Counted from the stretch's first letter, positions 38,208 to 47,575 are shown. The stretch is DNA of 64,000 bases from Desulforhopalus sp. IMCC35007 (GCF_005116575.1 NZ_SWCN01000010.1:62001-126000); one strand, 5' to 3'. Numbers and translations are program-made. The notes: generated from the sequence alone by a model not told the origin.

Positions 38208-39634
38208 TATTTGTCCTGTGAGTCATTGTTGTCGAGATAGGGACTGACTTTTACGATATCGCCCAGTATTGCAGGTTTTGCTTGTTCCATTTCAGCAATG
38301 GATCCGAAGGGTTCAGCGTGAAATGGCGTGTAATAGCCTTTGATGGATTTGCCGATCTTTCGTGTCACCGTGAAATATCCGCCGAAAAAAGAATCTTTGA
38401 TCAGACCCCTGTCAATAACGTCATGCTCGGCTCGGAGTTGGTGGACGATGGAGAGTAATACGCTGCGCATGGATTCATCCTTTTGCGCCATCGTGGCGAT
38501 GTCCATAGACCCAGCCTTTTCAGCCATCTTACGGGCCACCTCTTCCAGTACCTTCACCTGAAAGTAGACATGGCCATCGGGCATGGAAAAAGCGAGGAAC
38601 CTGCGGCCAAACATCTTGTTGATATACGGTTTCAATTCTTCCAAGTACTGAGAAGCATCGAACCAGCCAGAGATATCGATTAATTCTGGTGCAATGGATG
38701 TAGATTTTTCCTGGTCGGACTCATCGCAGTCGTTGTAAATATCTGCCTGTGCCTGGCGAGCTGACGTCGTTATACTTTTTGTCACTGGATGTGGAATATC
38801 CGCTGAGATATCTTCATTTACCACCGTTTTCGGTACTTCTTGGAGAACTGTCGTTTCCAATTCTTTCTGTCTGGCAAGTTGATCCGCCTTTTTCAAGGTC
38901 TTGCCAAGCAGGCCTTTGGCCATTTTATGGTGAAGTTTGATTGCCCGTAAGATTTCATCTTTTTTAGGTAACGCATTAAAACCGGCAATTGCAGCCAAGG
39001 GTCGTCCTGCGGCCAGGGGATGCTCTCCCAGGGAATAGAGATACCCCCGTATGGATTGCAGTTTGCCAAGGTCGTGGGCTAAGGCCGCGATAATTGTATC
39101 CGGGATGACATGCCAGGCCTTATTGTCAGAGAGAATCTGGACAACCTGTTCGGCTACATTGAGGGAATGATCAAGAAGAGTCGTTTTTGCAAGTAACCGG
39201 TAGGTGTTTTCATCCCAGTTTCCTTCCACATCCCCTTGTAAATTGACCACTGAGGGACAATTTCCTTCTTTGTCGAGGAGTTTGAGGATCTGTTCGCATA
39301 CCGCTTTCTGCTGAGGGAATTTTTCAAATAAGGGCTTATGCAGGATGTTTTCCATAAATGCAATAGCTCTGGGATTATGCAGTTCAAGAGATTCATTGTC
39401 TCCAGGCACAGGCTGCTGCTCTCGCCAAAGAGGGGAGAGCTCCGAGATGTGGATTGTCTTGGAACCCTCCTTAATCCAGATCTTCGACAGTTCATGCAGA
39501 TGAATTTCTTTTACTCTCTTTTTCTTACTAAAAATCAGGATCATAACAACCATTACAGCCAACCCTAATGCTAGCCATAATATGAAGTGGTCCCAATCAA
39601 TCCTCTCAACCAAGTTACCAAAGGCGAGCATCAA
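38207..39634 (-). CDS. membrane-anchored HD-domain protein, possibly MobH-like
   Basis: 475 aa with one membrane helix (about residues 16-36) and an HD region: H156 in LLDHSLNVAEQV, H187-D188 in LAHDLGK, H205 and H235-H236. This pattern resembles the HD part of MobH/TraI_2 relaxases, which pair with TraD-type coupling proteins. The classic triple-His relaxase motif is not clear, however. A proline/charged linker leads to an unrecognised C-terminal domain (about 320-475). It starts 3 bp after the coupling ATPase gene ends. Confidence 0.65.
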   Translation of the reverse strand: MMLAFGNLVERIDWDHFILWLALGLAVMVVMILIFSKKKRVKEIHLHELSKIWIKEGSKTIHISELSPLWREQQPVPGDNESLELHNPRAIAFMENILHKPLFEKFPQQKAVCEQILKLLDKEGNCPSVVNLQGDVEGNWDENTYRLLAKTTLLDHSLNVAEQVVQILSDNKAWHVIPDTIIAALAHDLGKLQSIRGYLYSLGEHPLAAGRPLAAIAGFNALPKKDEILRAIKLHHKMAKGLLGKTLKKADQLARQKELETTVLQEVPKTVVNEDISADIPHPVTKSITTSARQAQADIYNDCDESDQEKSTSIAPELIDISGWFDASQYLEELKPYINKMFGRRFLAFSMPDGHVYFQVKVLEEVARKMAEKAGSMDIATMAQKDESMRSVLLSIVHQLRAEHDVIDRGLIKDSFFGGYFTVTRKIGKSIKGYYTPFHAEPFGSIAEMEQAKPAILGDIVKVSPYLDNNDSQDK

Positions 39635-39637
39635 CTC

Positions 39638-41002
39638 TCAGGTGCCATTTGGCTGGTTGACTTGATTTTTTATAGAAAGATCTGGGAATAGCACCTTCAA
39701 CTTCCCGTCACTGACAGTAGCGGTTTTGCCCTTAAACGTACCGGAATAGGTGCTCAGGAACAGCTCGCGAGGTGCCATGTTAAGAATCTCAGTATGCTTG
39801 ATCCTGATCTCTTCTGTTTCTCGAATAGACAAACCGCCGCCAACAGAGATAATAGGCGAGAACCTGCGTTCCTCGCCGAGATGCCTCGACACATAGCTTG
39901 CGGTGTTTGCGTCGGGTACCCGCATAAAGAGTTTGGTGTTGCAGTTATCCAGGATCGTGTTGGCCCGGTCCTCTCCAACTTCTGCATGCAACTGACTGAT
40001 GGACTGACAGTAGCCGTGGATAAAAACCTCAGCTCCGCCGGCTTTGGCAAACAGATCTTCAATCCCGTGGTAGAGAACAGATTGTGCCTCGTCGATATGC
40101 AGTACCAAAGAGGGCGTGACACTTTTGCCACTGGAATAGACCCGGCCGACAAAGGCCTGGATCATGGAGATAATCACTTTTCCTGCAGTATAGGCCGCTC
40201 GTTTGGTCAGGAGTGAACCCAACTGAACCACCAGGATGATGCCTTTCCCCTGTTCGAGGCGTTTGATAAAACGGTTTTCGTCAGCTTTCCCGATGATCTG
40301 GCCAATACTCCCTGAGGTCAACTCGGTGAGTGCCACCCGAAGTGAGCTGGCCACCTTGGAGTAGTAATCTGCCGGAGTTGAAAGGATTTTTTGCATATCC
40401 AGGCAAAGTTGCTCGGCATCCGGTGTATTCACATATTCGAGCTTTTCTTTCAGTCTCTCCAGGTCCTGGTGGCTGATATGGTTTTTGATGTCGTTGAGAT
40501 TAAATGATGGAATTGTACCAGCAACCTGCGCCAGCATGATCAGGGCCTGCACCACGACCAGACTCACCTCATAGGCCACCCCGAAGAAGTAGGGTTCCCG
40601 TCCCACTGCAACTCCGGCTGTTATATGGGCCACTAATTCTTCGGGCATGTAGTAAGAGGAGAGGGGATCGAGAATAGCGCTGTATTCAGGGAAAATAGGG
40701 GTGATCAACATCAGATCCTGCAGACGGCCGGTTTTACCCGCAAGTTGAGTAATCTTGGAAAAAAGGGCAATATCACCTTTAGGGTCAATAGCCACAACAG
40801 AGTACCCTTTGCGGATATCCTGCTCAATGATGTGCTCCATAATCCGGGTTTTGCCAACCCTGGTGGTACCGAAACACCAGAAGTGGCCCTTGCGGAAACT
40901 ATCGGGAAAACCAAGCTCCAGAATTGTTTCCGGATGGTCAAGATGAATACCGGTACCGATATGTGTCCAGAGTGGTTTTTGTTTTCTTCTTATTTTAATC
41001 AT
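39638..41002 (-). CDS. TraD/TraG-type coupling ATPase
   Basis: 454 aa with Walker A GTTRVGKT (residues 45-52), Walker B in VLHIDEAQS (about residue 300) and the family's C-terminal GYCQSISQL and NCNTKLFMRVPD segments. Coupling proteins link the relaxosome to the type IV channel. This one lacks the long N-terminal membrane domain of TraD, so it may dock through the membrane-anchored neighbours encoded downstream. Its start overlaps the preceding stop (TAATG). Confidence 0.85.
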   Translation of the reverse strand: MIKIRRKQKPLWTHIGTGIHLDHPETILELGFPDSFRKGHFWCFGTTRVGKTRIMEHIIEQDIRKGYSVVAIDPKGDIALFSKITQLAGKTGRLQDLMLITPIFPEYSAILDPLSSYYMPEELVAHITAGVAVGREPYFFGVAYEVSLVVVQALIMLAQVAGTIPSFNLNDIKNHISHQDLERLKEKLEYVNTPDAEQLCLDMQKILSTPADYYSKVASSLRVALTELTSGSIGQIIGKADENRFIKRLEQGKGIILVVQLGSLLTKRAAYTAGKVIISMIQAFVGRVYSSGKSVTPSLVLHIDEAQSVLYHGIEDLFAKAGGAEVFIHGYCQSISQLHAEVGEDRANTILDNCNTKLFMRVPDANTASYVSRHLGEERRFSPIISVGGGLSIRETEEIRIKHTEILNMAPRELFLSTYSGTFKGKTATVSDGKLKVLFPDLSIKNQVNQPNGT

Positions 41003-41778
41003 TAGATTTTTTTGACAAAGTTGACCTGTACCCGTTCTTTGAGTTCCTGAGAGACCGCTTTGATGGCTGACTTCGGCAGTCGTCTGGTGGTCAGCACAAA
41101 ACTTTTATGGCCGACATAGCGTTTGACGCAGCGAAAATTGATCCTTTCAGCGTCCGGACCGAGATTGTTTCTCAGTAAAGTCTCAACCAGGGTTTTTGAC
41201 ACCCGATCTACGACAATTTTCAGCCGGGGAGTATCACCCAGTACAACAGGATCAATACGCCGCACGTGAAAGGCCCGTCGCATGCCGATGGAGAAACATC
41301 TTGTGTTACGCTCGTGTAGGCCGATTCGGTTTAGCGGGCAAAACGCGGTCACAATCTGGCCTGGTATGATTTCCGTCTCGACGAAGATATTCTGTGCAGA
41401 ATCGTGGGATATGATGTCTCCCCAGCACAATTGTTTCTCATAGGATTTGTAGTATCTGGTTTGCTTGAGGACAGCTGACCTGGTGAGACTTTTCTGCAAA
41501 TGCTTCTTAAGGGTGTTTGGCCCCCGTATTGCTGCAAGATCAACCAGGCGTTGCATGGTAACACCATTGACTTTATTATACGCTACAGCCTCCAGCTGTA
41601 GATCATCTCTAAAAAAGACCATCACTTCAAGGCGATACCACCTGGAAAGTACGGTAGAGAAAACATTTTCGATCTCCGCCATGACCTCGTTTCTGGTAAG
41701 TCCATATTGCTTGGCAAACAAGTTGATGATGTTCTGCATGATTTTTTTCACCCCGTTGTACTTGTAAGGACAACTCAT
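41002..41778 (-). CDS. unrecognised element protein, weakly NusA-like
   Basis: 258 aa, first gene of the leftward transfer-type run. The N-terminal third (INLFAKQYGLTRNEVMAEIE) looks like a NusA N-domain, a middle segment (ETEIIPGQIVTAFCP) could be an S1-type barrel, and the C-terminal part is KH-like (RLKIVVDR, SKTLVETLL). This is only pattern resemblance. The first 150 codons and leader are duplicated at 47.6-48.1 kb. The start is uncertain: an internal Met at codon 14 is possible. Confidence 0.6.
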   Translation of the reverse strand: MSCPYKYNGVKKIMQNIINLFAKQYGLTRNEVMAEIENVFSTVLSRWYRLEVMVFFRDDLQLEAVAYNKVNGVTMQRLVDLAAIRGPNTLKKHLQKSLTRSAVLKQTRYYKSYEKQLCWGDIISHDSAQNIFVETEIIPGQIVTAFCPLNRIGLHERNTRCFSIGMRRAFHVRRIDPVVLGDTPRLKIVVDRVSKTLVETLLRNNLGPDAERINFRCVKRYVGHKSFVLTTRRLPKSAIKAVSQELKERVQVNFVKKI

Positions 41779-41822
41779 CCTTGTCGGTTCTATATCCTTT
41801 TTTCAGAGGGGATGACGGTTTT
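41308..41822. repeat. 515-bp direct repeat, copy 1
   Basis: Nearly identical to 47601-48115 (offset 6293). Mismatches cluster in the first 40 bp and one lies at 41442. It covers the 5' part of the unrecognised gene and its leader, and with copy 2 brackets the TRAP/amidase cassette. Confidence 0.93.
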
Positions 41823-42112
41823 AGAGATTGACGGCAATATTTGGAGGAAATTTGGCTTTGTTTATAATTGTACAGAAAAATGTTAGGATGGATATGACGC
41901 TACGGCCATGGACCCGTTTTTATTTGTGTAACAATAGTTGGTTTAGGCAAATCCTAGAGCACTTAAATTACAAATATGTGCAAAGTGTGGAAAAAATATA
42001 GACAAAGTGTCAGCATTATGTAATTGTTCCATAAATGTAATAAAGCGATTAAGTTTTTTAGCAGGGTGTTATCTTTTTTTCGTATCCCTAATAAATGTGG
42101 AGAGAGAATATC
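41823..42112. other. divergent intergenic region upstream of the TRAP cassette
   Basis: About 290 bp, AT-rich, separating the leftward transfer-type run from the rightward cassette. It must hold the cassette promoter, but I cannot assign -35/-10 boxes with confidence. No regulator gene is present between them. Confidence 0.5.
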
Positions 42113-42808
42113 ATGTTTACCCATCAAGCATATTTTGAGCATCTTAATAAGGATCAGGAAATTATTAATTTGCAGATGGATAGTTGTGTGGCTGCAGGAT
42201 ATACAGGTAGAAACCAAGAAATGGTTCAAACCCATATCGAAGAACTCAAAAAACTTGGTGTTGCCACTCCATACGCCATTCCAGCACTATATTGGATTTG
42301 TCCAACACGCCTGACCAGTAGCAAGGAATTGCAGGTTGTAGGAAGCCAGACAAGTCCAGAGGTGGAATTTTTCCTTGCTGAAGATGAAAACGGAGCCCTC
42401 TACATAACAGTCGCAAGTGACCATACTGACCGGGAACTTGAGGCAGTTTCTGTCGGAAAAGCAAAACAGGTTTGTGATAAAGTACTGGGGGATCATTTCT
42501 GGAAGGTAGATGATATCGCAGACCACTGGGATGAAATTCAGATACGTTCTGAGGTGTTAAAAGATGAAAAATGGATCCCTTATCAATCGGGAACACTATC
42601 TCAAATTCTTCACTACAATGATCTGCTGGATGTGATTCGTAGGGATTCACCTGCAGGTAAACACCCTTCGCTATTGAGTGGCACGATTCCGGTTATAGGT
42701 GGTGATGCAATATTTACATCAGCCTGCAAAATAACGATGACAGACTCTATTTTACATCGCGTTATTACCAAACAATACCAAATTATTGTCCTCCCGGACC
42801 GGAGCTAA
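42113..42808 (+). CDS. DUF2848-family protein
   Basis: 231 aa with the family's distinctive segments: GYTGRNQEMVQTHIEELKKL, YWICPTRLTSSKELQV, ASDHTDRELEAVSVGKAKQV and the C-terminal LSGTIPVIGG. The family resembles fumarylacetoacetate hydrolase-like folds, but its reaction is not established. The ATG at 42113 has GGAGAG upstream; an in-frame ATG at 42095 overlaps that site. It is the first gene of a six-gene cassette with an amidase, DUF1445 and a TRAP transporter, so it probably acts in catabolism of the imported compound. Confidence 0.85.
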   Translation: MFTHQAYFEHLNKDQEIINLQMDSCVAAGYTGRNQEMVQTHIEELKKLGVATPYAIPALYWICPTRLTSSKELQVVGSQTSPEVEFFLAEDENGALYITVASDHTDRELEAVSVGKAKQVCDKVLGDHFWKVDDIADHWDEIQIRSEVLKDEKWIPYQSGTLSQILHYNDLLDVIRRDSPAGKHPSLLSGTIPVIGGDAIFTSACKITMTDSILHRVITKQYQIIVLPDRS

Positions 42809-42815
42809 GGACAAC

Positions 42816-43595
42816 ATGCAAATAGCACTGATTCAGCAGGCAGTCTCAGCTGGTAACAAACAAAAAAACTACGATCGTATCACTCAGTTGGTTGAACAAG
42901 CACTGACCCGTTCCCCGAAACCAGATCTGCTAATATTACCTGAGCTTTGGTCAACCGGTTATGCGCTTGCCGATCTTGCTCGTATAGCGAGTGATGAGGG
43001 TGGTGAAGAAGCAGAATTCCTCGGTAAGCTCGCCAGAAAAAATGGGGTATGGTTTGCCGGGGGCTCGGTTGCCGCGAAGACAAAGGACGGAATAACTAAT
43101 AGGGCACAAATCATAGATCGAAACGGGCTACTACAAGGCATATACGACAAGGTTCATCTCGTCCCCATGCTTAACGAGCACAAGTATTTAACCGCTGGGT
43201 CTAACCTATGTATCCATGAAATCGAAGGTGTCAAATTTGGTTTTGCGATTTGCTATGATATCCGATTCTGTGAGTTTATCAGAAAACTCGCTCTCAATGG
43301 CGCCCAGGCAATAATAGTTGCTGCAGAATGGCCCCTGGTCCGGCTCAGTCATTGGCGGGCACTGCTCAAGGCAAGAGCCATTGAAAATCAATGTTATGTT
43401 CTTGCTGCTAACAATGTTGCTACAGGGGATGCTCCATTTGCAGGGCATTCGGTTGCCCATGGACCTGACGGTAGTACTCTCTGCCAATTCGAATTCCAGG
43501 AGGGGGTCAATCAAGTCTGTATTGAGACGCAGGCAGTAGAAGCCATTCGAACAGCGGTGCCCGTATTCAAGGATCGCCGTCCAGAATTGTATTAG
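42816..43595 (+). CDS. nitrilase-superfamily carbon-nitrogen hydrolase
   Basis: Hydrolyses amides or nitriles through a Glu-Lys-Cys triad. The 259-aa protein shows Glu in LPELWSTGY, Lys in YDKVHLVP and Cys in AICYDIRFCEF. The ATG at 42816 follows AAGGAC and lies 7 bp after the DUF2848 stop. The fold resembles omega-amidases and N-carbamoyl hydrolases; the substrate is unknown. The neighbours (TRAP uptake, DUF1445) suggest an amide or lactam-related acid. Confidence 0.88.
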   Translation: MQIALIQQAVSAGNKQKNYDRITQLVEQALTRSPKPDLLILPELWSTGYALADLARIASDEGGEEAEFLGKLARKNGVWFAGGSVAAKTKDGITNRAQIIDRNGLLQGIYDKVHLVPMLNEHKYLTAGSNLCIHEIEGVKFGFAICYDIRFCEFIRKLALNGAQAIIVAAEWPLVRLSHWRALLKARAIENQCYVLAANNVATGDAPFAGHSVAHGPDGSTLCQFEFQEGVNQVCIETQAVEAIRTAVPVFKDRRPELY

Positions 43596-43654
43596 CTTTA
43601 TATTGGTAAGAAATACTATATTTTGCATGTAACTATTTAGAGGAGATGTTTTCT

Positions 43655-44431
43655 ATGACTCCTGAAGAATTTAGAGCTTTATCTGCGGCGGGGAAATTTG
43701 AACTTCCCACAGCTGGATACTGTCCAGGATTTGTACAGGCGAACCTTGCAGCTTTTCCCAAAAAATATGCTGCAGATTTCAAAGCTTTCTGCAAAGCAAA
43801 TCCAAAACCATGTCCGTTATTGGAGGTCATTGGACCTGAGACCAGCCTGTCCAAAAAACTGGCACCGGGAGCAGATATCCGGGATGTTATTCCTCGGTAT
43901 CAGATCTGGCGTGACGGGGCCTGCGCTGAAACTGTCTCAAATCTAAAAGCAATAGATACAACTGACTTCGTTTATTTCTTGTTAGGTTGTAGTTTTTCTT
44001 TTGAAGAGGCATTGATTGAAGCTGGAATTTACCTCAGGCATGTTGACCAGAAAAAGAATGTGGCGATGTATCGCACTAATATCAAGCTTGAATCAGTTGG
44101 GATTTTTGCGGGAAATATGGTGGTCTCCATGCGACCTATCCGACGCGATCAGGTCGAACAGGCTAGCCAGATTACCGGAATGTTCCCAGATGTGCATGGC
44201 GCTCCTGTCCATGTCGGGGATCCTGGAAAGATCGGAATTGTTGATATCAACAATCCAGATTATGGCGAATTCGTCGAAATAAAGGAAGATGAACTTCCAG
44301 TTTTCTGGGCCTGTGGAGTTACACCTCAAAATGTCTTGCGCAGTGCAAAACTACCCTTTGCCATAACGCACGCTCCCGGTTTTATGTTCGTGAGCGATAT
44401 CAAGAATAAAGACTATGCATGTACCCAATAA
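43655..44431 (+). CDS. DUF1445 putative hydro-lyase / D-glutamate cyclase-like
   Basis: 258 aa with the family blocks YCPGFVQANLA, PLLEVIGPETS, DIRDVIPRYQIWRDG and the C-terminal CGVTPQNVLRSAKLPFAITHAPGFM. A human relative is a D-glutamate cyclase, but bacterial members are mostly uncharacterised. The ATG at 43655 has GAGGAG at proper distance. The upstream ATG at 43646 is too close to that site. Its end overlaps the frame upstream of dctP. Confidence 0.85.
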   Translation: MTPEEFRALSAAGKFELPTAGYCPGFVQANLAAFPKKYAADFKAFCKANPKPCPLLEVIGPETSLSKKLAPGADIRDVIPRYQIWRDGACAETVSNLKAIDTTDFVYFLLGCSFSFEEALIEAGIYLRHVDQKKNVAMYRTNIKLESVGIFAGNMVVSMRPIRRDQVEQASQITGMFPDVHGAPVHVGDPGKIGIVDINNPDYGEFVEIKEDELPVFWACGVTPQNVLRSAKLPFAITHAPGFMFVSDIKNKDYACTQ

Positions 44432-44495
44432 ATTCGCTGTTTTGCAGGATGTTCTACTGGGTAGATTCAATATTAATTTAATCTCAGGAGGTTTT

Positions 44496-45536
44496 ATGAA
44501 ATTAGGTAAAAAATTAACAGCACTTGTTTGTGCAGGATTTCTTTTTTCCTGCTCATCAGTTATGGCCCAGACAGACGAGTTACGCGTGGTTGGAAGCTGG
44601 AACAGCTTAACTCTTTTTAAAAATTTTGAGAAACCATTCTGGACCGAAACTGTACCGAAAGAACTGGGCATAAAAACCAGTATGACCTCTCTTGGACAGG
44701 TAAATTTAAAAGGACCGGCAGTTGTACGACAAATGAGCATGGGAGTCTTCGATGTTGTTCACACCGTCGCCGATTATATCGTCTCAGATTCTCCTGATCT
44801 TGCAGGTCTCGATCTTCCTGGTGTAACTACAGATATCGAAACAGCAAAGAAGACCGTCGAAGCATATCGACCCGCGCTTGAGAAATACCTGGAAAAAGAT
44901 TTTGATGTCAAGCTGCTTAGTGTCATCCCGTATCCCGCCCAGGTTCTCTTCTGCCGTGTGCCAATTGGAGGACTTGATGATTTAAAAGGCAAAAAGGTAC
45001 GAGCGTCAGGTTGGACTACTTCTGAGTTTGTGTCTGCTTTGGGGGCAACGGGTGTAACCATGTCCTTTAGTGAAGTTCCTCAATCTCTTCAACGCGGCGT
45101 TGTAGACTGTGGTATCACCGGCTCCCTGTCCGGGTATTCGGCGGGTTGGGGGGAAGTCTCCAAATACATTTATCCTCTGCCTGTTGGCGGTTGGGATTAT
45201 GTGGTCGGCATGATGTCAATGAAAACTTGGAACAGTTTGTCCAAAGAACAGCAGGACAAGCTACAAACACTCGTTCATGACCAACTCGAAGAACCGGGTT
45301 GGGCTGTCACTGCAAAAGAAACTCAGGAAGGTATTGACTGTCTTACTGGGAAGACCTGTTCACAGGGAGACCCACAGAATTTGATAGAAGTTGCTGTGAC
45401 TGATGAGGCCAAGGCCAGAGTTAAGCAGGTTCTGGTTGATAACGTATTACCAGCGTTGGCAGAAAAAGTTTCTCCTGGCACAATTGCCACCTGGAATGAG
45501 ACTATCGGTAAAGTTGTAGGAATCCAGGCCAAGTAA
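44496..45536 (+). CDS. TRAP transporter substrate-binding protein, DctP type
   Basis: Periplasmic binding protein of a TRAP transporter. The 346-aa protein has a signal peptide with likely cleavage after VMA (about residue 24) and the DctP fold, with LFCRVPIGGLDDLKGKKVR carrying the conserved Arg expected to bind the substrate carboxylate. The ATG at 44496 follows AGGAGG. An attenuator-like hairpin after the stop would favour high DctP relative to the membrane subunits. Confidence 0.88.
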   Translation: MKLGKKLTALVCAGFLFSCSSVMAQTDELRVVGSWNSLTLFKNFEKPFWTETVPKELGIKTSMTSLGQVNLKGPAVVRQMSMGVFDVVHTVADYIVSDSPDLAGLDLPGVTTDIETAKKTVEAYRPALEKYLEKDFDVKLLSVIPYPAQVLFCRVPIGGLDDLKGKKVRASGWTTSEFVSALGATGVTMSFSEVPQSLQRGVVDCGITGSLSGYSAGWGEVSKYIYPLPVGGWDYVVGMMSMKTWNSLSKEQQDKLQTLVHDQLEEPGWAVTAKETQEGIDCLTGKTCSQGDPQNLIEVAVTDEAKARVKQVLVDNVLPALAEKVSPGTIATWNETIGKVVGIQAK

Positions 45537-45553
45537 GAACTGTAATTTTAGAT

Positions 45554-45593
45554 AGGTACGCGGTTTCTCAAATATTAAGCCGCGTACCTTTTT
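45554..45593 (+). terminator. intraoperonic terminator between dctP and dctQ
   Basis: AGGTACGCGG pairs perfectly with CCGCGTACCT over 10 bp, followed by TTTTTG. It sits inside the TRAP operon and probably gives excess binding protein over DctQM. Confidence 0.85.
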
Positions 45594-45704
45594 GTCCTAG
45601 AGTGTGACCGGGAAATATGTTGGCCGCATTTTTTATAAGGGCTTTATAAAGCAATTAGTCTGTTGGTTTTAAAGATCTCAGTCAGATAGTTTAGCAGGTA
45701 AAAT

Positions 45705-46292
45705 ATGAACGGTTTTATAGAAAAAACTGAAAAGATTTCTCAGGTGGCCGCCTGGTGCTCAGGACTACTTCTCTTTTTGGCCGCAATCATGATTGCCTTC
45801 GAAGTAATCATGAGAAAAGCTTTTTCTTACTCGATTGGCGGCGCTGACGAGCTCTCCAGCTATGCACTTGCGATAAGCTGTACCTGGGGTTTTAGCTTTG
45901 CCCTGATAAGGAAATCTCATATTCGAATTGATATTCTCTATAACCATCTCCCTCAGGCTGGGCGTTCTTTTCTTGATATTTTTGCCCACCTTCTGCTGGG
46001 TATTTATATTGTAACCTTGTCCTATTATGCTTTTTTCGTATTGAAAACATCTATCCTCAAACACTCTGCAGCCAACACCCCACTCGCAACCCCTTTATGG
46101 ATCCCCCAAGGTCTCTGGTTCTTAGGGCTATTGTGGTTTGGGTTTACTATTTTCATCGTTCTTGCAGGAACAATATACTATAGGCTCAACAACAAGCATA
46201 ATGAGGCGAACAGGTTGGCAGGCATTTCCACTTTGGATGACGAGATCCAGGAAACAACAGAGCGGGGCACTACAGCCGGAGGGGACAAATGA
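45705..46292 (+). CDS. TRAP transporter small membrane subunit, DctQ type
   Basis: 195 aa with four hydrophobic segments. The family motif region SYALAISCTWGFSFALIRKSH lies at about residues 46-66. It couples DctP to DctM. The gene overlaps dctM by 4 nt (ATGA). Confidence 0.88.
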   Translation: MNGFIEKTEKISQVAAWCSGLLLFLAAIMIAFEVIMRKAFSYSIGGADELSSYALAISCTWGFSFALIRKSHIRIDILYNHLPQAGRSFLDIFAHLLLGIYIVTLSYYAFFVLKTSILKHSAANTPLATPLWIPQGLWFLGLLWFGFTIFIVLAGTIYYRLNNKHNEANRLAGISTLDDEIQETTERGTTAGGDK

Positions 46293-47575
46293 TTATTGCA
46301 ATTACTCTGGCAATCCTGCTTACTTTATTGGTGCTGAGTGTCCCGGTCTCGGCGGCACTCATAGTTCTCGGACTTTCCATTGGAGAGATTTTTTCTGGCT
46401 TTCCGTTGTATAGAGTTTTGGGAGAAATAACATGGTCTGCTAGCACCGATTTTCTCCTCCTCTCGATTCCTCTCTTTGTGATGCTTGGTGAAATCCTGCT
46501 GCGGGCTGGTATTGCTAAAAGAACATATAATGCCTTGAATAAATGGCTTTCTTGGTTGCCCGGAGGCCTGCTGCAGGCGAATATCGGAACTTCTGCTCTC
46601 TTTGCTGCAACATCCGGCTCTTCGGTAGCTACTGCTGCAACTATCACCACGGTGGCGTTGCCTCAGGGGAGGCGATACAATTATTCAGAAAAGCTTTTTG
46701 CTGGATCAATAGCTGCGGGCGGAACGTTGGGAATACTTATTCCACCTTCCATTAACCTGATTGTATATGGTTTTTTAACTAACACATCCATTCCTCGTCT
46801 GTTTCTGGCAGGTATTGTGCCCGGTGTTCTGTTGGCAATACTCTTTATGCTCTGTATCGCTGTGGCATGTCTGATAAAACCTGAACTTAGTGGCGATAAA
46901 CAGAATACATCCTGGAAGGAGCGGTTAGAAAGCCTGAAAGATTTAATCCCTGTTCTTCTGATTTTTCTTGTGGTAATCGGTTCTATTTATGCGGGACTTG
47001 CCACTCCAACAGAATCTGCGGCGCTAGGCGTGTTGGCTTCATTGGGATTAGCGTTTTACTATAGGACGGTCAGTGTCAGTTTCTTCAAGCAGGTTTTTGA
47101 GGGGACAATGCGCACGAGTTCTATGATTATGCTGATTCTCATATCTGCTAATTTCTTGAACTTTATCCTGGATTCTATAGGCCTGGCTGAGATGCTTAGC
47201 GATTTTGTTATAAATCTTGGAACTTCTCCAATATATACACTGATGGTAGTTATTGGGCTCTATGTTGTGTTGGGCTTTTTTATCGAAACTCTTTCACTTA
47301 TGGTGATTACCGTTCCAATCGTAGCTCCAATCCTGGTAAACCTGGGTTACGATCCCATCTGGTTTGGAATACTACTGATTTTGTTGATCGAAATGGCACT
47401 TATTACCCCGCCTGTAGGTTTAAATCTTTATGTCGTTCAGGGTGTAAGGCGATCAGGATCAATTAGTGATGTAATGATCGGTGCAGCACCTTTCGTTTTT
47501 ATGATCGGTGTCATGATTGTACTGATGATAATATTTCCAGAAATATCATTGTATTGTACCCAATTTGTTAATTAG
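46289..47575 (+). CDS. TRAP transporter large membrane subunit, DctM type
   Basis: 428 aa, about twelve membrane segments, the ion-driven translocation subunit. The family segments LGEILLRAGIAKRTYNAL and GGTLGILIPPSINLIVYG are seen, along with PTESAALGVLASL. It overlaps dctQ, and its end overlaps by 8 bp the tail of the truncated repeat gene on the other strand, marking the cassette boundary. Confidence 0.92.
   Translation: MIIAITLAILLTLLVLSVPVSAALIVLGLSIGEIFSGFPLYRVLGEITWSASTDFLLLSIPLFVMLGEILLRAGIAKRTYNALNKWLSWLPGGLLQANIGTSALFAATSGSSVATAATITTVALPQGRRYNYSEKLFAGSIAAGGTLGILIPPSINLIVYGFLTNTSIPRLFLAGIVPGVLLAILFMLCIAVACLIKPELSGDKQNTSWKERLESLKDLIPVLLIFLVVIGSIYAGLATPTESAALGVLASLGLAFYYRTVSVSFFKQVFEGTMRTSSMIMLILISANFLNFILDSIGLAEMLSDFVINLGTSPIYTLMVVIGLYVVLGFFIETLSLMVITVPIVAPILVNLGYDPIWFGILLILLIEMALITPPVGLNLYVVQGVRRSGSISDVMIGAAPFVFMIGVMIVLMIIFPEISLYCTQFVN

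Noticed and set aside
41963-42235. 90-codon minus-strand frame upstream of DUF2848
   Set aside because: Overlaps the start of a clear gene on the other strand and has low-complexity composition.
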